Shown piece after piece: positions 17,821 through 27,226 of a stretch of 64,000 nucleotides of DNA. The position numbers and the translations under genes were made by a program. Under the pieces are notes generated by a model, which saw nothing but the letters and a program-made list of their open reading frames with translations, was not told where the DNA came from and did not search any database. Every line of letters begins with the position of its first letter. Position 1 is the stretch's first letter. Source of the stretch: Evansella sp. LMS18 (GTDB lineage Bacteria > Bacillota > Bacilli > Bacillales > Salisediminibacteriaceae); assembly GCF_024362785.1 (NCBI RefSeq), contig NZ_CP093301.1, positions 1,116,001 to 1,180,000 of the forward strand. The letters run 5' to 3'.

Positions 17821-19227
17821 ATGAGCAATGATCCAAACTTACTTAAAGTACTAAAAAACAGAGACGTACTTGCCCTTGCGTTTGGAGCCATGATTGGCTG
17901 GGGCTGGGTTGTGACAGCTGGGCTCTGGATTACCGAAGCTGGTTCTTTAGGTGCGATTTTAGCTTTCGTTATCGGTGGTATCCTCGTCTTACTCGTTGGC
18001 CTTACTTATGCTGAATTAGCTTCTGCTATGCCTCTCGCAGGCGGCGAACACGTTTACACTTTTAAAGCGATGGGCAGGCTGCCTTCTTTTATTGCCACCT
18101 GGGCAATCACTTTCGGTTATGTCTCCGTTATTGCCTTTGAAGCTGTGGCATTGCCAACGGTTTTCGAGTATATCGTGCCAAACTTCAGCCAGGGCTATAT
18201 GTACACGATAACGGGATGGGATGTTACAGTGACATGGGTGGCCGTAGGGATGCTCGGTTCGATTATCATCGCCTGGATTAATTACCGTGGTATTAAATTC
18301 ACTTCTGCGGTGACAATGATACTTACACTTTTGATCCTTATTTCTGGTTTGCTTCTGATTACAGGAAGCACTGCAGCAGGGGACGTTCAGAACATGCAGC
18401 CGTTTTTTGAGTTGGGAATGGCCGGGATTTTAGCAGTTGTCATTATGACTCCCTTTATGTTTGTGGGATTCGACGTTATTCCTCAAGCCGCAGAGGAAAT
18501 TAACCTGCCGAGAAAACGGATTGGCCAGCTGCTTATTTTTTCAGTTGCTTTAGCTGTCGTCTGGTATATCGCAATCATTTTCGGCGTATCCCGGGTGATG
18601 GACCCGGCTGCAATCAGCGGCTCTGATTTAGTTACCGCCGACGCAATGGCGACTGCATTCGGCGGCAGTCAGATGATGGGCAACCTCCTTGTTATCGGAG
18701 GTATTGGAGGTATCTTAACGAGCTGGCTGGGCTTCTATGTAGGAGGGAGCCGCGCTATCTATGCTCTTGCCAGGGCCGGAATGCTTCCCAAATCCCTAGG
18801 TGACCTTCACCCTAAATACAGGACTCCATACAAAGCTATCCTGTTAATTGCCGTGCCATCAACTCTTGCTCCTTTGCTTGGACGTCCGGCCCTCGTCTGG
18901 TTCGTGGAAGCTGGAGGACTCGGCCTTGTTATCGCATGGTTTATGGTTGCTGTATCATTCATTATTTTAAGAAAGAAAGCCCCTGAAATGAAACGCCCGT
19001 TCAGGCTATCAGGCGGAACAACAATAGGATGGGTAGCCGCTTTCATGTCTGCAGGGGTTGTATTACTTTACATGCCTGGAATGCCTGCGTCACTTGGGAC
19101 CTGGGAATGGGTGATCGTAGGGGGGTGGATCCTGCTCGGAATCATTTTATATAATTATTCTATGAAGAAATACGGCAAAGACTATGCGGACAATCATATG
19201 AAAAAAGGAATTGAGCGTATAGGTTAA
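17821..19227 (+). CDS. APC-family amino acid permease
   Basis: A 468-residue permease with about 12 membrane helices. The N-terminal motif AFGAMIGWGWVVTAG matches the unwound first helix of the amino acid-polyamine-organocation family; a later PLAGGEHVY is also typical. The start follows AAAGGGGGACTGGG. It is monocistronic and closes with a terminator. Given the gabR-gabT pair just downstream it could import GABA or a related amino acid; that is inference. Confidence 0.9.
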   Translation: MSNDPNLLKVLKNRDVLALAFGAMIGWGWVVTAGLWITEAGSLGAILAFVIGGILVLLVGLTYAELASAMPLAGGEHVYTFKAMGRLPSFIATWAITFGYVSVIAFEAVALPTVFEYIVPNFSQGYMYTITGWDVTVTWVAVGMLGSIIIAWINYRGIKFTSAVTMILTLLILISGLLLITGSTAAGDVQNMQPFFELGMAGILAVVIMTPFMFVGFDVIPQAAEEINLPRKRIGQLLIFSVALAVVWYIAIIFGVSRVMDPAAISGSDLVTADAMATAFGGSQMMGNLLVIGGIGGILTSWLGFYVGGSRAIYALARAGMLPKSLGDLHPKYRTPYKAILLIAVPSTLAPLLGRPALVWFVEAGGLGLVIAWFMVAVSFIILRKKAPEMKRPFRLSGGTTIGWVAAFMSAGVVLLYMPGMPASLGTWEWVIVGGWILLGIILYNYSMKKYGKDYADNHMKKGIERIG

Positions 19228-19276
19228 AAGCTTCATAGAGAGGACTATTACGGTTCAGGAAGCATAAACAGCGCTG

Positions 19277-19316
19277 GTACCACCTCCGGAATTTATAGCG
19301 GAGGTGGTGTTTTTTA
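19277..19316 (+). terminator. Rho-independent terminator of APC permease
   Basis: ACCACCTCCG and CGGAGGTGGT form a 10-bp perfect stem around a 10-base loop and are followed by G and six T. Confidence 0.92.
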
Positions 19317-19445
19317 TTATAGGTAAAGCCTCTTCCCGTCAGAACAGCAGAATAGCAGAGATTCCGTACCGACATTAACCTAAAGTGGAGTTTCTTTGTA
19401 AATATAATGTGCCTGCCCTTTAGCGAACCTGAGAAAAATATAAGA

Positions 19446-20852
19446 TTAATTAGAGAACCACGCTTCATTGAGCAGTTCAATGCCTTGATGAATATCTGTT
19501 TCTGAAAGCCCGCCAAAACCTATTTGGATCATCGGCCAGGGATTTGTACTGCCAGTCATCCAGAACTTAGAGGTGGGATAGACTTTAACCCCTATAGCCC
19601 GGGCTTCCCGAATCAGCTCTGATTCGTTCTTGTCTGTATAAACCTGAAGGAGAATATGGAGCCCAGCTCCGCTCCCCACTACCTCAACATTTCCCGTCAG
19701 CTTTTCTTTTACAGCCCTCAATAATGCAGTATGCTTCTTTTGGTACACGGTCCTCATTTTTCTCAAATGCCGTTCCCAGTACCCTCCTTCCATAAACAAC
19801 GCGAGCGTTTTCTGATGAATTCTCGAGACCGGCTGCTGATAAGAGCTGAATTCCAGCTGATACTTTTCCGCTAAGCTGACTGGCAAAACCATATAGCTGA
19901 TTCTGATTGACGGAATAAGAGACTTTGAGAAAGTACCGACATAGACTACTCTGTTATTTTTATCAAGTCCCTGAAGTGAGGGTACCGGATTGCCCATGTA
20001 GCGGAATTCACTGTCATAATCGTCTTCAATAATAATCCCTTCCCGTTCCTCCGCCCATTGCAGCAGCTGAATCCGTTTATTGTAAGGCATAATCATCCCT
20101 AAAGGAAACTGATGGGAAGGGGTAACATAAACTGTATCGGCCCCGGTATCATACAGGGAGTCAATATTAATTCCATCCTCTGCTATGGGAACAGCATCAA
20201 GACGGCATAAATGATTTTTGAAAATAGCTTTTACACCGTCATAGCCTGGTTCTTCAATTGCAAAAGAATGATTCCGGAGGCCTAAAATCTGAAGGAGCAG
20301 GCTGATAGACTGCTGAATACCTGCCCCGATAATTATCTGTTCAGGTTCGCAAACTACTCCCCGGGAATAATAAAGGTATTCTTTTATTTCCCTTCTCAGT
20401 TCATATTCCCCCTGGTTATCCCCATAGGAAAATAATTCTTTTTGATTCTTGTTCATACAATAGTTTGTCAGCTTCCTCCAAATAGAGAAAGGGAAATACT
20501 CCACATCCACATTTCCGAAACGGAAGTCAAATTCAGGCGGGGACAGTTTTTTTTCCTTAGGCTTAACCCACTGTGTATTTCTCCGTGGAACCTTGATTTC
20601 CTTTTCTAATTCCATTACATAAATGCCGCTTCTGGGCAGGCTGTTTATGTATCCTTCAGCGATCAGCTGGTGATAGGCTTTCTCCACTGTGTTCCGGCTG
20701 ATTCCAAGATAGGAAGCCAGCTTCCGTATCGGAGGAAGACGGGTGTTCGCCCTTATCTTTCCATCCCTGATTTCTCTTTTCAAAAACTCGTAGAGCTGCA
20801 AATATAAAGGATTATTCGATTTCGCAGCTAAATTGGGTGTAATATCCGGCAT
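19446..20852 (-). CDS. gabR: MocR/GabR-type regulator (GntR HTH fused to aminotransferase fold)
   Basis: A 468-residue protein with an N-terminal winged helix (about residues 10-80, LPPIRKLASYLGISRNTVEK) and a C-terminal aminotransferase-like domain with PLP lysine in YVGTFSKSLIPSIRIS. The start chosen is ATG at 20852 after AGAGGTG; a GTG 42 bp upstream has no ribosome binding site. It is divergent from gabT, the standard arrangement of GabR, which senses GABA and PLP and activates gabT while repressing itself. The GabR name rests mainly on this neighbourhood. Confidence 0.85.
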   Translation of the reverse strand: MPDITPNLAAKSNNPLYLQLYEFLKREIRDGKIRANTRLPPIRKLASYLGISRNTVEKAYHQLIAEGYINSLPRSGIYVMELEKEIKVPRRNTQWVKPKEKKLSPPEFDFRFGNVDVEYFPFSIWRKLTNYCMNKNQKELFSYGDNQGEYELRREIKEYLYYSRGVVCEPEQIIIGAGIQQSISLLLQILGLRNHSFAIEEPGYDGVKAIFKNHLCRLDAVPIAEDGINIDSLYDTGADTVYVTPSHQFPLGMIMPYNKRIQLLQWAEEREGIIIEDDYDSEFRYMGNPVPSLQGLDKNNRVVYVGTFSKSLIPSIRISYMVLPVSLAEKYQLEFSSYQQPVSRIHQKTLALFMEGGYWERHLRKMRTVYQKKHTALLRAVKEKLTGNVEVVGSGAGLHILLQVYTDKNESELIREARAIGVKVYPTSKFWMTGSTNPWPMIQIGFGGLSETDIHQGIELLNEAWFSN

Positions 20853-20975
20853 CTGCTTCACCTCTGACCTGCTATTTTTTTCACGAACTGGCACTTTTCA
20901 AGGGGTCAAAATATTAATACAGTTATTATAGCAAGTTATAGAAATTTTTAGAATATTGTTGAGGAGGATGGTAAA
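20853..20975. promoter_or_regulatory. gabR-gabT divergent control region
   Basis: The 123-bp region between the divergent genes carries a direct repeat TTATAG-N4-TTATAG near 20929-20944. GabR is known to bind direct repeats in this position. The exact operator and promoter boundaries are not resolved. Confidence 0.35.
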
Positions 20976-22313
20976 ATGGCTAACCAACAACAGACAATCA
21001 CTAATATACCAGGACCAAAATCATCGTCATTGCACGAAAGACGAAAAAAGGCTGTGCCCCGGGGACCGGTTAATTTAACAGAAATCTATGCAGAATTCGC
21101 CGAAGGTGCAAAAGTAATCGATGTGGATGGAAATGAATATATCGATTTTGCAGGTGGAATTGGCGTTCAGAATATTGGGCATTCCCACCCAAAAGTAATG
21201 AAAGCGATCGAGCAGCAGACGAAAAAGTTTGTTCATACGTGTTTTCATGTGGCCCCATATGAAGGCTATGTGGAACTGGCTGAAAGGCTGAATGCACTGA
21301 CACCAGGAAGCTTCGAGAAGAAAACATTATTATTAAACAGCGGCGCAGAAGCAGTGGAAAACTCAATTAAAATCGCCCGAAAATACTCTGGAAAACATGG
21401 AATAATTTCCTTTAACCGGGGGTTCCACGGAAGAACACTCCTTGCCATGTCATTAACAAGTAAAGTGAAACCGTATAAGCATGGGTTCGGGCCTTTCGCA
21501 AGCTCTACTTATAAAGCGCCTTTTCCTTATTATTACCGTACAGATGACCGCCTCTCCCGGCAGGATATTGACGAGCAAATCTTAACAGAATTCAGGAACT
21601 TCTTTATTTCTGAAGTTGCGGCTGACGAAATTGCAGCGGTGATTATGGAGCCGGTACAGGGCGAAGGGGGTTTTATTGTTCCGTCCAAGTATTTCGTCCA
21701 GGGAATTAAACAGATTTGCGAAGAAAATAATATTCTCTTTATTGCAGATGAAATTCAGACTGGTTTTTGCCGAACCGGAAAGCTGTTCGCCTCGGAACAT
21801 TTTGGAATAGATCCGGACATTATTACAATGTCCAAGTCTCTAGCAGCAGGTATGCCATTAAGCGCGGTTACCGGACGGGCTGAAGTGATGGACGCTCCGG
21901 AACCTGCCCAGCTCGGAGGAACACTAGGGGGAAGCCCATTCTCCTGTGCCGCTGCCCTTGCTGTTCTTGAGGTAATTGAGGATGAGCAACTAGTAGCCAG
22001 GAGCGCTCAACTTGGAGAAAAAATGAATAAGGTTTTTGCCCAGTGGCAGGAAAAGTACAGTTTTATCGGAGATGTACGGGGCGTTGGGCCAATGTGCGCC
22101 CTGGAGCTCGTGAAAGACAGAGACACAAAGGAACCTGCAAAGGAACTAACAGCAGCAATTACGGACTATTGCTGGAAGAACGGCTTAATAGCCTTAAGCG
22201 CCGGGCTTTACGGAAATGTGCTCCGCTTCCTCCCTCCAGTTACTATTACTGACGAGCAGCTGGAAAAAGGCCTGTCCATTCTGGAAGACGCCTTTGCAGC
22301 ATCAGTAGATTAA
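20976..22313 (+). CDS. gabT: 4-aminobutyrate aminotransferase
   Basis: A 445-residue class III aminotransferase converting GABA and 2-oxoglutarate to succinate semialdehyde and glutamate. Typical motifs: DVDGNEYIDFAGGIGVQNIGH, LLNSGAEAVENSIKIAR, FHGRT, IADEIQTGFCRTG and the PLP lysine in MSKSLAAGMPLSAV. The start follows GGAGGATGG. No succinate semialdehyde dehydrogenase gene follows directly, unlike the gabTD operon of B. subtilis, so the second step must be encoded elsewhere. Confidence 0.93.
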   Translation: MANQQQTITNIPGPKSSSLHERRKKAVPRGPVNLTEIYAEFAEGAKVIDVDGNEYIDFAGGIGVQNIGHSHPKVMKAIEQQTKKFVHTCFHVAPYEGYVELAERLNALTPGSFEKKTLLLNSGAEAVENSIKIARKYSGKHGIISFNRGFHGRTLLAMSLTSKVKPYKHGFGPFASSTYKAPFPYYYRTDDRLSRQDIDEQILTEFRNFFISEVAADEIAAVIMEPVQGEGGFIVPSKYFVQGIKQICEENNILFIADEIQTGFCRTGKLFASEHFGIDPDIITMSKSLAAGMPLSAVTGRAEVMDAPEPAQLGGTLGGSPFSCAAALAVLEVIEDEQLVARSAQLGEKMNKVFAQWQEKYSFIGDVRGVGPMCALELVKDRDTKEPAKELTAAITDYCWKNGLIALSAGLYGNVLRFLPPVTITDEQLEKGLSILEDAFAASVD

Positions 22314-22715
22314 CGAGCCTCTTTAGGGACAGAAGCAGCAAGTTCAGGCATGAGAGAGCAAAACCAAACAGCCATGGAGTTTTTCACAGATATATAAGAC
22401 AGAATTAATATCACCAAATTCTTGAGTTCAGAGTTAGCTGGAAAAAAGGCGAGCTCTATATGCTCGTCTCTTTTTGGCTGATAAAAGCTGACAGGTTAAA
22501 TTAAGAGAGGCATAATTTTCCCCTATCTCATCCCAGGTTGGCGGAAAAATTTATCGGTCTTCTTTCACAGTAGAAAAATATTTTTATGACAATAATAAGG
22601 CCAATGATAATGATAAGGAATTTTTATTAACCTGCAAGCAGATAAAATACCATCCAGTATAAAGCGGCGGCAACGGTATGGCAACAAAAGTTTAAGATAT
22701 TACTCTTCTGAATTA

Positions 22716-22744
22716 TTGACACAAAATGACTTATTTGTTAAATT
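22716..22744 (+). promoter_or_regulatory. Sigma-A-like promoter of the hyuA leader
   Basis: TTGACA, 17-bp spacer, TAAATT. It lies 340 bp before hyuA and begins the leader that ends in the hairpin at 22925-22977. A weak sigma-54-like match (CGGCAA-CGGTA-TGGCA) lies just upstream at about 22668-22683. Confidence 0.5.
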
Positions 22745-22977
22745 AGCTATAAATATTGTAAAAATTCTAAATATTCACTTTTGTATTACAGTCTGCCTTT
22801 AGTTTCAATTTCTCAGCTAATAACCACCTTATGGAGTCTGCAGACAAACTCCTAATTATAAACTATAAAATATTAACTGCCCAATCTAATAGACTCTGCC
22901 TGCCAGCAGAGCTACCCTTAGATAAAAAGCCAGTTATATTGACAGCATCCTGCTGTCTTTATACTGGCTTTTTTTAT
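22745..22977 (+). promoter_or_regulatory. Candidate structured leader/attenuator upstream of hyuA
   Basis: Three hairpins can be drawn: GGAGT...ACTCC around 22834-22853, CTCTGC/GCAGAG around 22893-22912, and a terminator at 22925-22977 in which GACAGCA/TGCTGTC sits inside GCCAGT/ACTGGC, followed by seven T. A full terminator about 100 bp in front of a catabolic operon is the layout of an attenuator or riboswitch. It could instead be a late terminator for gabT, 600 bp away. It matches no riboswitch class I can recognise. Confidence 0.45.
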
Positions 22978-23081
22978 ATTAAAAATAAATCTGTTTAAAG
23001 GGGTTGATAAAGAATTCAACAGATTTTTCCATGGGTGCAATAAAAAAATAAATCCTAAAAAACAAGATGGAGGCATGTAAT

Positions 23082-25115
23082 ATGACGAAATACAGAGTTG
23101 CTGTAGATGTAGGCGGAACTTTTACAGATGTGTTTGTTTTTGATGAAAAATCGAAAGAAACATTTGTCGCAAAAACATCATCCACCCCTTCCAATCCTGA
23201 AATAGGAGTTCTCAATGGTATAAATGCCGCTAAGATAAAGGGAGAAGATATCGCCATATTTTCCCATGGTACTACGGCTGGCACCAACGCTCTAATTGAG
23301 AGGAAATTACCAAAAACAGCGCTAGTCACAACAAAAGGTTTCCGTGATGTCACAGAAATCCGCCGGGGAACAAAACTAGATCTCTGGGACGCATATAAAG
23401 ACGTGGCCCCTCCTTATATAAAACGTCGCGATCGGTTTGAAATTGATGAGCGGATCGATTACTCCGGCAATGTATTAAAAGAGGTGAATGAAGAAGAAGT
23501 TAAGGAGCTGGCAAGAAAACTTAAAAGACGGGGAGTAGAATCAATAGCCATCTGCTTTATGAATGCTTATGTAAGCGGGGAAAATGAAAAGAAAGTTAAA
23601 GAGATTCTGTCAAAAGAAATCCCGGAAGCTTATATATGCGCGTCCAGTGATATCCTCCCTGAAATTTTTGAGCATGAAAGAATGAGTACTACTATTATTA
23701 ATGCAGTCCTTGGCCCTAAAGTCAGCAACTATATAAATGTTCTTGAAACAAATATGAAGGACAAGGGCTACAACGGAGAGGTGCTTGTGCTCCATTCCGG
23801 AGGAGGAGTAATGACCTCGGAAAATGTCCAGCGCTACGCCGGACGTCTTGCCAGCTCTGGTATTGCAGCAGGTGCAATAGCAAGTAAACATATAGCTGAG
23901 CTCTGCGGGTTTAAAAATGCAATCGGACTTGATATGGGAGGCACGAGTACAGATATTTCCCTCATGTACGAGAGCAAACTGAAAACTACAAAAGAATGGT
24001 ATATTGAATACGGCTATCCAATTGGTTTTCCAAGCATCGAAATAATGACCATCGGGGCCGGCGGCGGGAGCCTGGCGTGGATTGATGAAGGAGAGTCATT
24101 ACGCAGCGGACCGGAAAGCGCCGGCTCAGAACCAGGCCCAGCGTGCTATGACCAGGGTGGAACAAAGCCTACTAATACGGATGCCAACTTAATTTTAGGA
24201 AGGCTTAATGATTCATTGCTCAATGGACAAATGTCGTTGAATAAAGAGGCAGCTATAAAATCTATCAGGCCGATTTGTGATAAATTCGGCTACAACGAAG
24301 AGGAGGCCGCTGATGCAGTATTAAAAGTTGCAAACGCTAACATGAGTGATGCGTTAAGACTGATCTCTGTAAGAAAAGGTTACGATCCCCGGGATTTTGC
24401 GCTGGTAGCCTTTGGAGGAGCAGGTGCATTACACAGCGCTTACCTGGCTAAAGAAATGCACATCCCTCATGTTATCGTTCCTGCTCACCCTGGTGTCGCT
24501 GCAGCACTGGGATGCCTGCTTGTGGATTTCCGGCACGATATCACTCAGACATATGTAAAAAATGTCAGTGACGTTGTTCCGGCTGATATTGATGAAAAAT
24601 TTGCAAGTATGGAGAAAGATGCGGTCAGATTACTTGAAAAAGAAGGAGTAGCTGCTGAGGATATGCACCTGATTCGTCACCTGGAGATGCGTTATACAGG
24701 ACAATGGAGATCACTGGCTGTAACAGTAGGACGGCCGCTTGAATCACTCGCTCCCGCTTTAGAAAACTTCCACCAGGAACATGAACGTGCTTATGCATTC
24801 TCTGATCCTCAGCAGAGTGTTGAGGTGTATGGTCTGAGAGTAGAGGCGGTAGGAACGGTTCCAAAGCCCGAGTTACCAAAGGAAAAACCATCTGGAACAT
24901 TAATCGAAGCACTCAAGGAATACAGAAATGTTTATTTTGAAGAGGCAGAAGGTTTTGTCAGCACACCAATTTACAACCGCCCGGAAGTACCAGTGGATTC
25001 AGTAATCCAGGGACCAGCAATTGTAGAACAGCTGGATTCCACAGTTGTTATCCCTCCCGAGTTCACTGCTAAGGTTGATGAATACAAAAATATTATTATT
25101 TCAATAAATAAGTGA
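23082..25115 (+). CDS. hyuA: Hydantoinase/5-oxoprolinase family protein, subunit A
   Basis: A 677-residue ATP-dependent amidohydrolase subunit of the HyuA/OplA family. The start is ATG at 23082 after GGAGG; an ATG 15 bp upstream overlaps that site. The N-terminal ASKHA-type nucleotide-binding motif VDVGGTFTDVFVF is at about residues 6-18, SHGTTAGTNALIERK follows, and LDMGGTSTDIS near 285-295 is the second phosphate motif. It pairs with the downstream HyuB. Family members open hydantoins or 5-oxoproline at the cost of ATP, or act as acetone/acetophenone carboxylases, so the reaction is not settled. The neighbouring N-carbamoyl hydrolase island favours hydantoin chemistry. Confidence 0.9.
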   Translation: MTKYRVAVDVGGTFTDVFVFDEKSKETFVAKTSSTPSNPEIGVLNGINAAKIKGEDIAIFSHGTTAGTNALIERKLPKTALVTTKGFRDVTEIRRGTKLDLWDAYKDVAPPYIKRRDRFEIDERIDYSGNVLKEVNEEEVKELARKLKRRGVESIAICFMNAYVSGENEKKVKEILSKEIPEAYICASSDILPEIFEHERMSTTIINAVLGPKVSNYINVLETNMKDKGYNGEVLVLHSGGGVMTSENVQRYAGRLASSGIAAGAIASKHIAELCGFKNAIGLDMGGTSTDISLMYESKLKTTKEWYIEYGYPIGFPSIEIMTIGAGGGSLAWIDEGESLRSGPESAGSEPGPACYDQGGTKPTNTDANLILGRLNDSLLNGQMSLNKEAAIKSIRPICDKFGYNEEEAADAVLKVANANMSDALRLISVRKGYDPRDFALVAFGGAGALHSAYLAKEMHIPHVIVPAHPGVAAALGCLLVDFRHDITQTYVKNVSDVVPADIDEKFASMEKDAVRLLEKEGVAAEDMHLIRHLEMRYTGQWRSLAVTVGRPLESLAPALENFHQEHERAYAFSDPQQSVEVYGLRVEAVGTVPKPELPKEKPSGTLIEALKEYRNVYFEEAEGFVSTPIYNRPEVPVDSVIQGPAIVEQLDSTVVIPPEFTAKVDEYKNIIISINK

Positions 25116-25125
25116 GGTGCTTCCT

Positions 25126-27081
25126 ATGGTAAAAGTAGCGCAGAGCGATCCGGTAACCTTTGAAGTGTTAAAAAACAGCTTCGTAAATTTAGTGGACCAA
25201 ATGTCTGAACAGATTTTACGTACATGCTATTCGTTCGTTATTTACAACCGGGACTTCAGTTCAGCATTATGTGATGCAAATGGAAATACAGTGATGCAGG
25301 GAACACAGGATATAGCTGTTCATGTAGGAACTCTCCATTTAACAGCAAAAGCGGTAATAGAGGACTTCAAAGATGATATTCACCCTGGAGACATATTCCT
25401 GGTCAACGACCCATACCGGGGCGGAACTCATTTTAATGACGTGCGCATCATACGGCCCGTTTTCTATGGAGAAAAATTGATCGCATTTATGCAGTCCAAT
25501 GGGCACTGGGCAGATATGGGCGGTTCTGTACCAGGTTCCTTTGATGTAAGTTCCAAAGACCATTATGGAGAAGGCGTCCGCATCCCGCCGGTAAGGGTCT
25601 GGAGCAAAGGCAAATATCTTGCAGATGTGGCAAATTTACTCGTCTCTAATATGCGAGTACCTGAAGAACGGCTGGGAGACTTAAGATCCCAGGCGGAAGC
25701 AACTAAAGTGGCAGAAAAAGAATTACTCAGGCTCGTGGACAAATACAGTGTGGATACGGTGCTTGCCGCTTTTGAAGAGGTTCAGGATTATGTAGAACGG
25801 CTTACAAGAGCAAAACTGAAAGAACTTCCTAACGGTACATGGGAGACAGTTGATTATATAGACATGGATCCTGATCTGGGAGATGGTCTTATTCCTATAA
25901 AAGTAAAAATGACCATTGAGGATGACCAGATTTTCTACGACCTGGAAGGCTCTCACCCTTCTATTGGCTGTTTTCTCAATTCATCCATGGGGGCCTCCCT
26001 GTCAGGCCTGTACGGAGGCACGAAAACATTTTTCCCGGATATCCCTTTAAATTCAGGGTTCTACAGGGTGATTAACGCACACCTTCCTGAAGATACAGTA
26101 GTAAATGCAAGATGGCCGGTAGCTGTGTCGGGATTCTGTTCAGGCCCCTATGAAAAAATAATGAATGCGTGCTTTGAATTATGGTCTCATGTAATACCTG
26201 AAAAAGCACTTGCCTGCTCCTTTAACCTTGAATATTTGCTTATTGGCGGCTGGGATCAGCGTGAAGGATATGACAATTTCTTTATGTGGTATGACTGGAT
26301 GGCCGGCGGACATGGCGGCCGGAGTAATAAAGACGGAGCGAATGCCATGTCACCTGTCTTTGGAGCAGGGTTAAGTGTACAGCCATGCGAAGGCCAGGAG
26401 AGACTGACCCCTGTTATCACTTCCCGCCATGAGATTATTACAGATTCCGGTGGCCCAGGGGAATACAGAGGCGGCTGTGGCATCGAAAAAGGAGGTACTC
26501 TCACTAACATTACAGAGACTGTAATGTCGGTCTGCTGTGACAGATCCCGCTCTGTAACGTGGGGAATATTTGGCGGACTTCCTTCAAATCCGCACGGTAA
26601 CTGGCTGAACCCAGGAACAGATAAAGAAGAATTCCTCGGGGCGTTTTTCTCCAATGTAGCAGTTAAAGATGGAGACAGTTTCACAAGACCATCCGCAGGA
26701 GGCGGCGGCCTGGGAGATCCTTTAAAACGCCAGCCTGAAGCAGTTCTCGAAGATGTGATCGATGATTATGTCTCCATTGAGCGGGCTAAAAAGGATTATG
26801 GAGTGATTATTAAAGAAATTGACGCTGAAATAGATGAGTATGAAATACTGGAACAGGAAACGCTTCAGGAACGTGAATACATCCGTCTGAACAGAAAGAA
26901 CTGGCTTGAAGAGGATGTTCATGTTGTACATGAAATGTATAAGCAGGGAGAAATCGATCATCTTGACCTTATCCGACGGTACGGTGTTCTTATCGACTTC
27001 GCCACAGGAGAAGTGTTGAACAGATCAACGGAACAATTCCGGGAAATGCTCCAAAAAAGATCTGTGGCATATTGGGATTAA
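25126..27081 (+). CDS. hyuB: Hydantoinase/5-oxoprolinase family protein, subunit B
   Basis: A 651-residue HyuB-family subunit, partner of HyuA. The start is ATG at 25126 with GAGGTG six bases upstream; a GTG at 25117 lies within that site. Family motifs include NRDFSSALCDANG, the conserved NDPYRGGTHFNDV (about residues 90-102), NGHWADMGGSVPGS, and near the C-terminus GGPGEYRGG and the Gly-rich PSAGGGGLGDP. The gap from hyuA is 10 bp, so one transcript is expected. It ends at a bidirectional terminator. Confidence 0.9.
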   Translation: MVKVAQSDPVTFEVLKNSFVNLVDQMSEQILRTCYSFVIYNRDFSSALCDANGNTVMQGTQDIAVHVGTLHLTAKAVIEDFKDDIHPGDIFLVNDPYRGGTHFNDVRIIRPVFYGEKLIAFMQSNGHWADMGGSVPGSFDVSSKDHYGEGVRIPPVRVWSKGKYLADVANLLVSNMRVPEERLGDLRSQAEATKVAEKELLRLVDKYSVDTVLAAFEEVQDYVERLTRAKLKELPNGTWETVDYIDMDPDLGDGLIPIKVKMTIEDDQIFYDLEGSHPSIGCFLNSSMGASLSGLYGGTKTFFPDIPLNSGFYRVINAHLPEDTVVNARWPVAVSGFCSGPYEKIMNACFELWSHVIPEKALACSFNLEYLLIGGWDQREGYDNFFMWYDWMAGGHGGRSNKDGANAMSPVFGAGLSVQPCEGQERLTPVITSRHEIITDSGGPGEYRGGCGIEKGGTLTNITETVMSVCCDRSRSVTWGIFGGLPSNPHGNWLNPGTDKEEFLGAFFSNVAVKDGDSFTRPSAGGGGLGDPLKRQPEAVLEDVIDDYVSIERAKKDYGVIIKEIDAEIDEYEILEQETLQEREYIRLNRKNWLEEDVHVVHEMYKQGEIDHLDLIRRYGVLIDFATGEVLNRSTEQFREMLQKRSVAYWD

Positions 27082-27103
27082 AAGAAAGTTATCCGGTAAC
27101 TTT

Positions 27104-27142
27104 AAAAAGGCTGAGCGGTGTAAAGTGCCGCTCAGCCTTTTT
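27104..27142. terminator. Bidirectional terminator between hyuB and the PTS operon
   Basis: GGCTGAGCGG and CCGCTCAGCC form a 10-bp perfect stem with A-run and T-run on either side, so it can stop both convergent transcripts. Confidence 0.93.
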
Positions 27143-27226
27143 ACTTGGTAAAGAAACTCCGAATTGAAACTATGCACTATCGACATTTTTCTACAATATT
27201 CGGGTGGTGACAGGCACCCCAAAAGC

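Noticed and set aside
22461-22490. Second sigma-54-like match TTGGCTG...AGCTG
   Set aside because: The GG-GC spacing is one base short, which this sigma factor does not tolerate.
22668-22683. Sigma-54 promoter before hyuA (CGGCAA-CGGTA-TGGCA)
   Set aside because: Spacing fits but both elements are off consensus and a sigma-A promoter lies closer; kept only as a remark.
26256-26684. 142-residue minus-strand frame
   Set aside because: Antisense shadow of hyuB.
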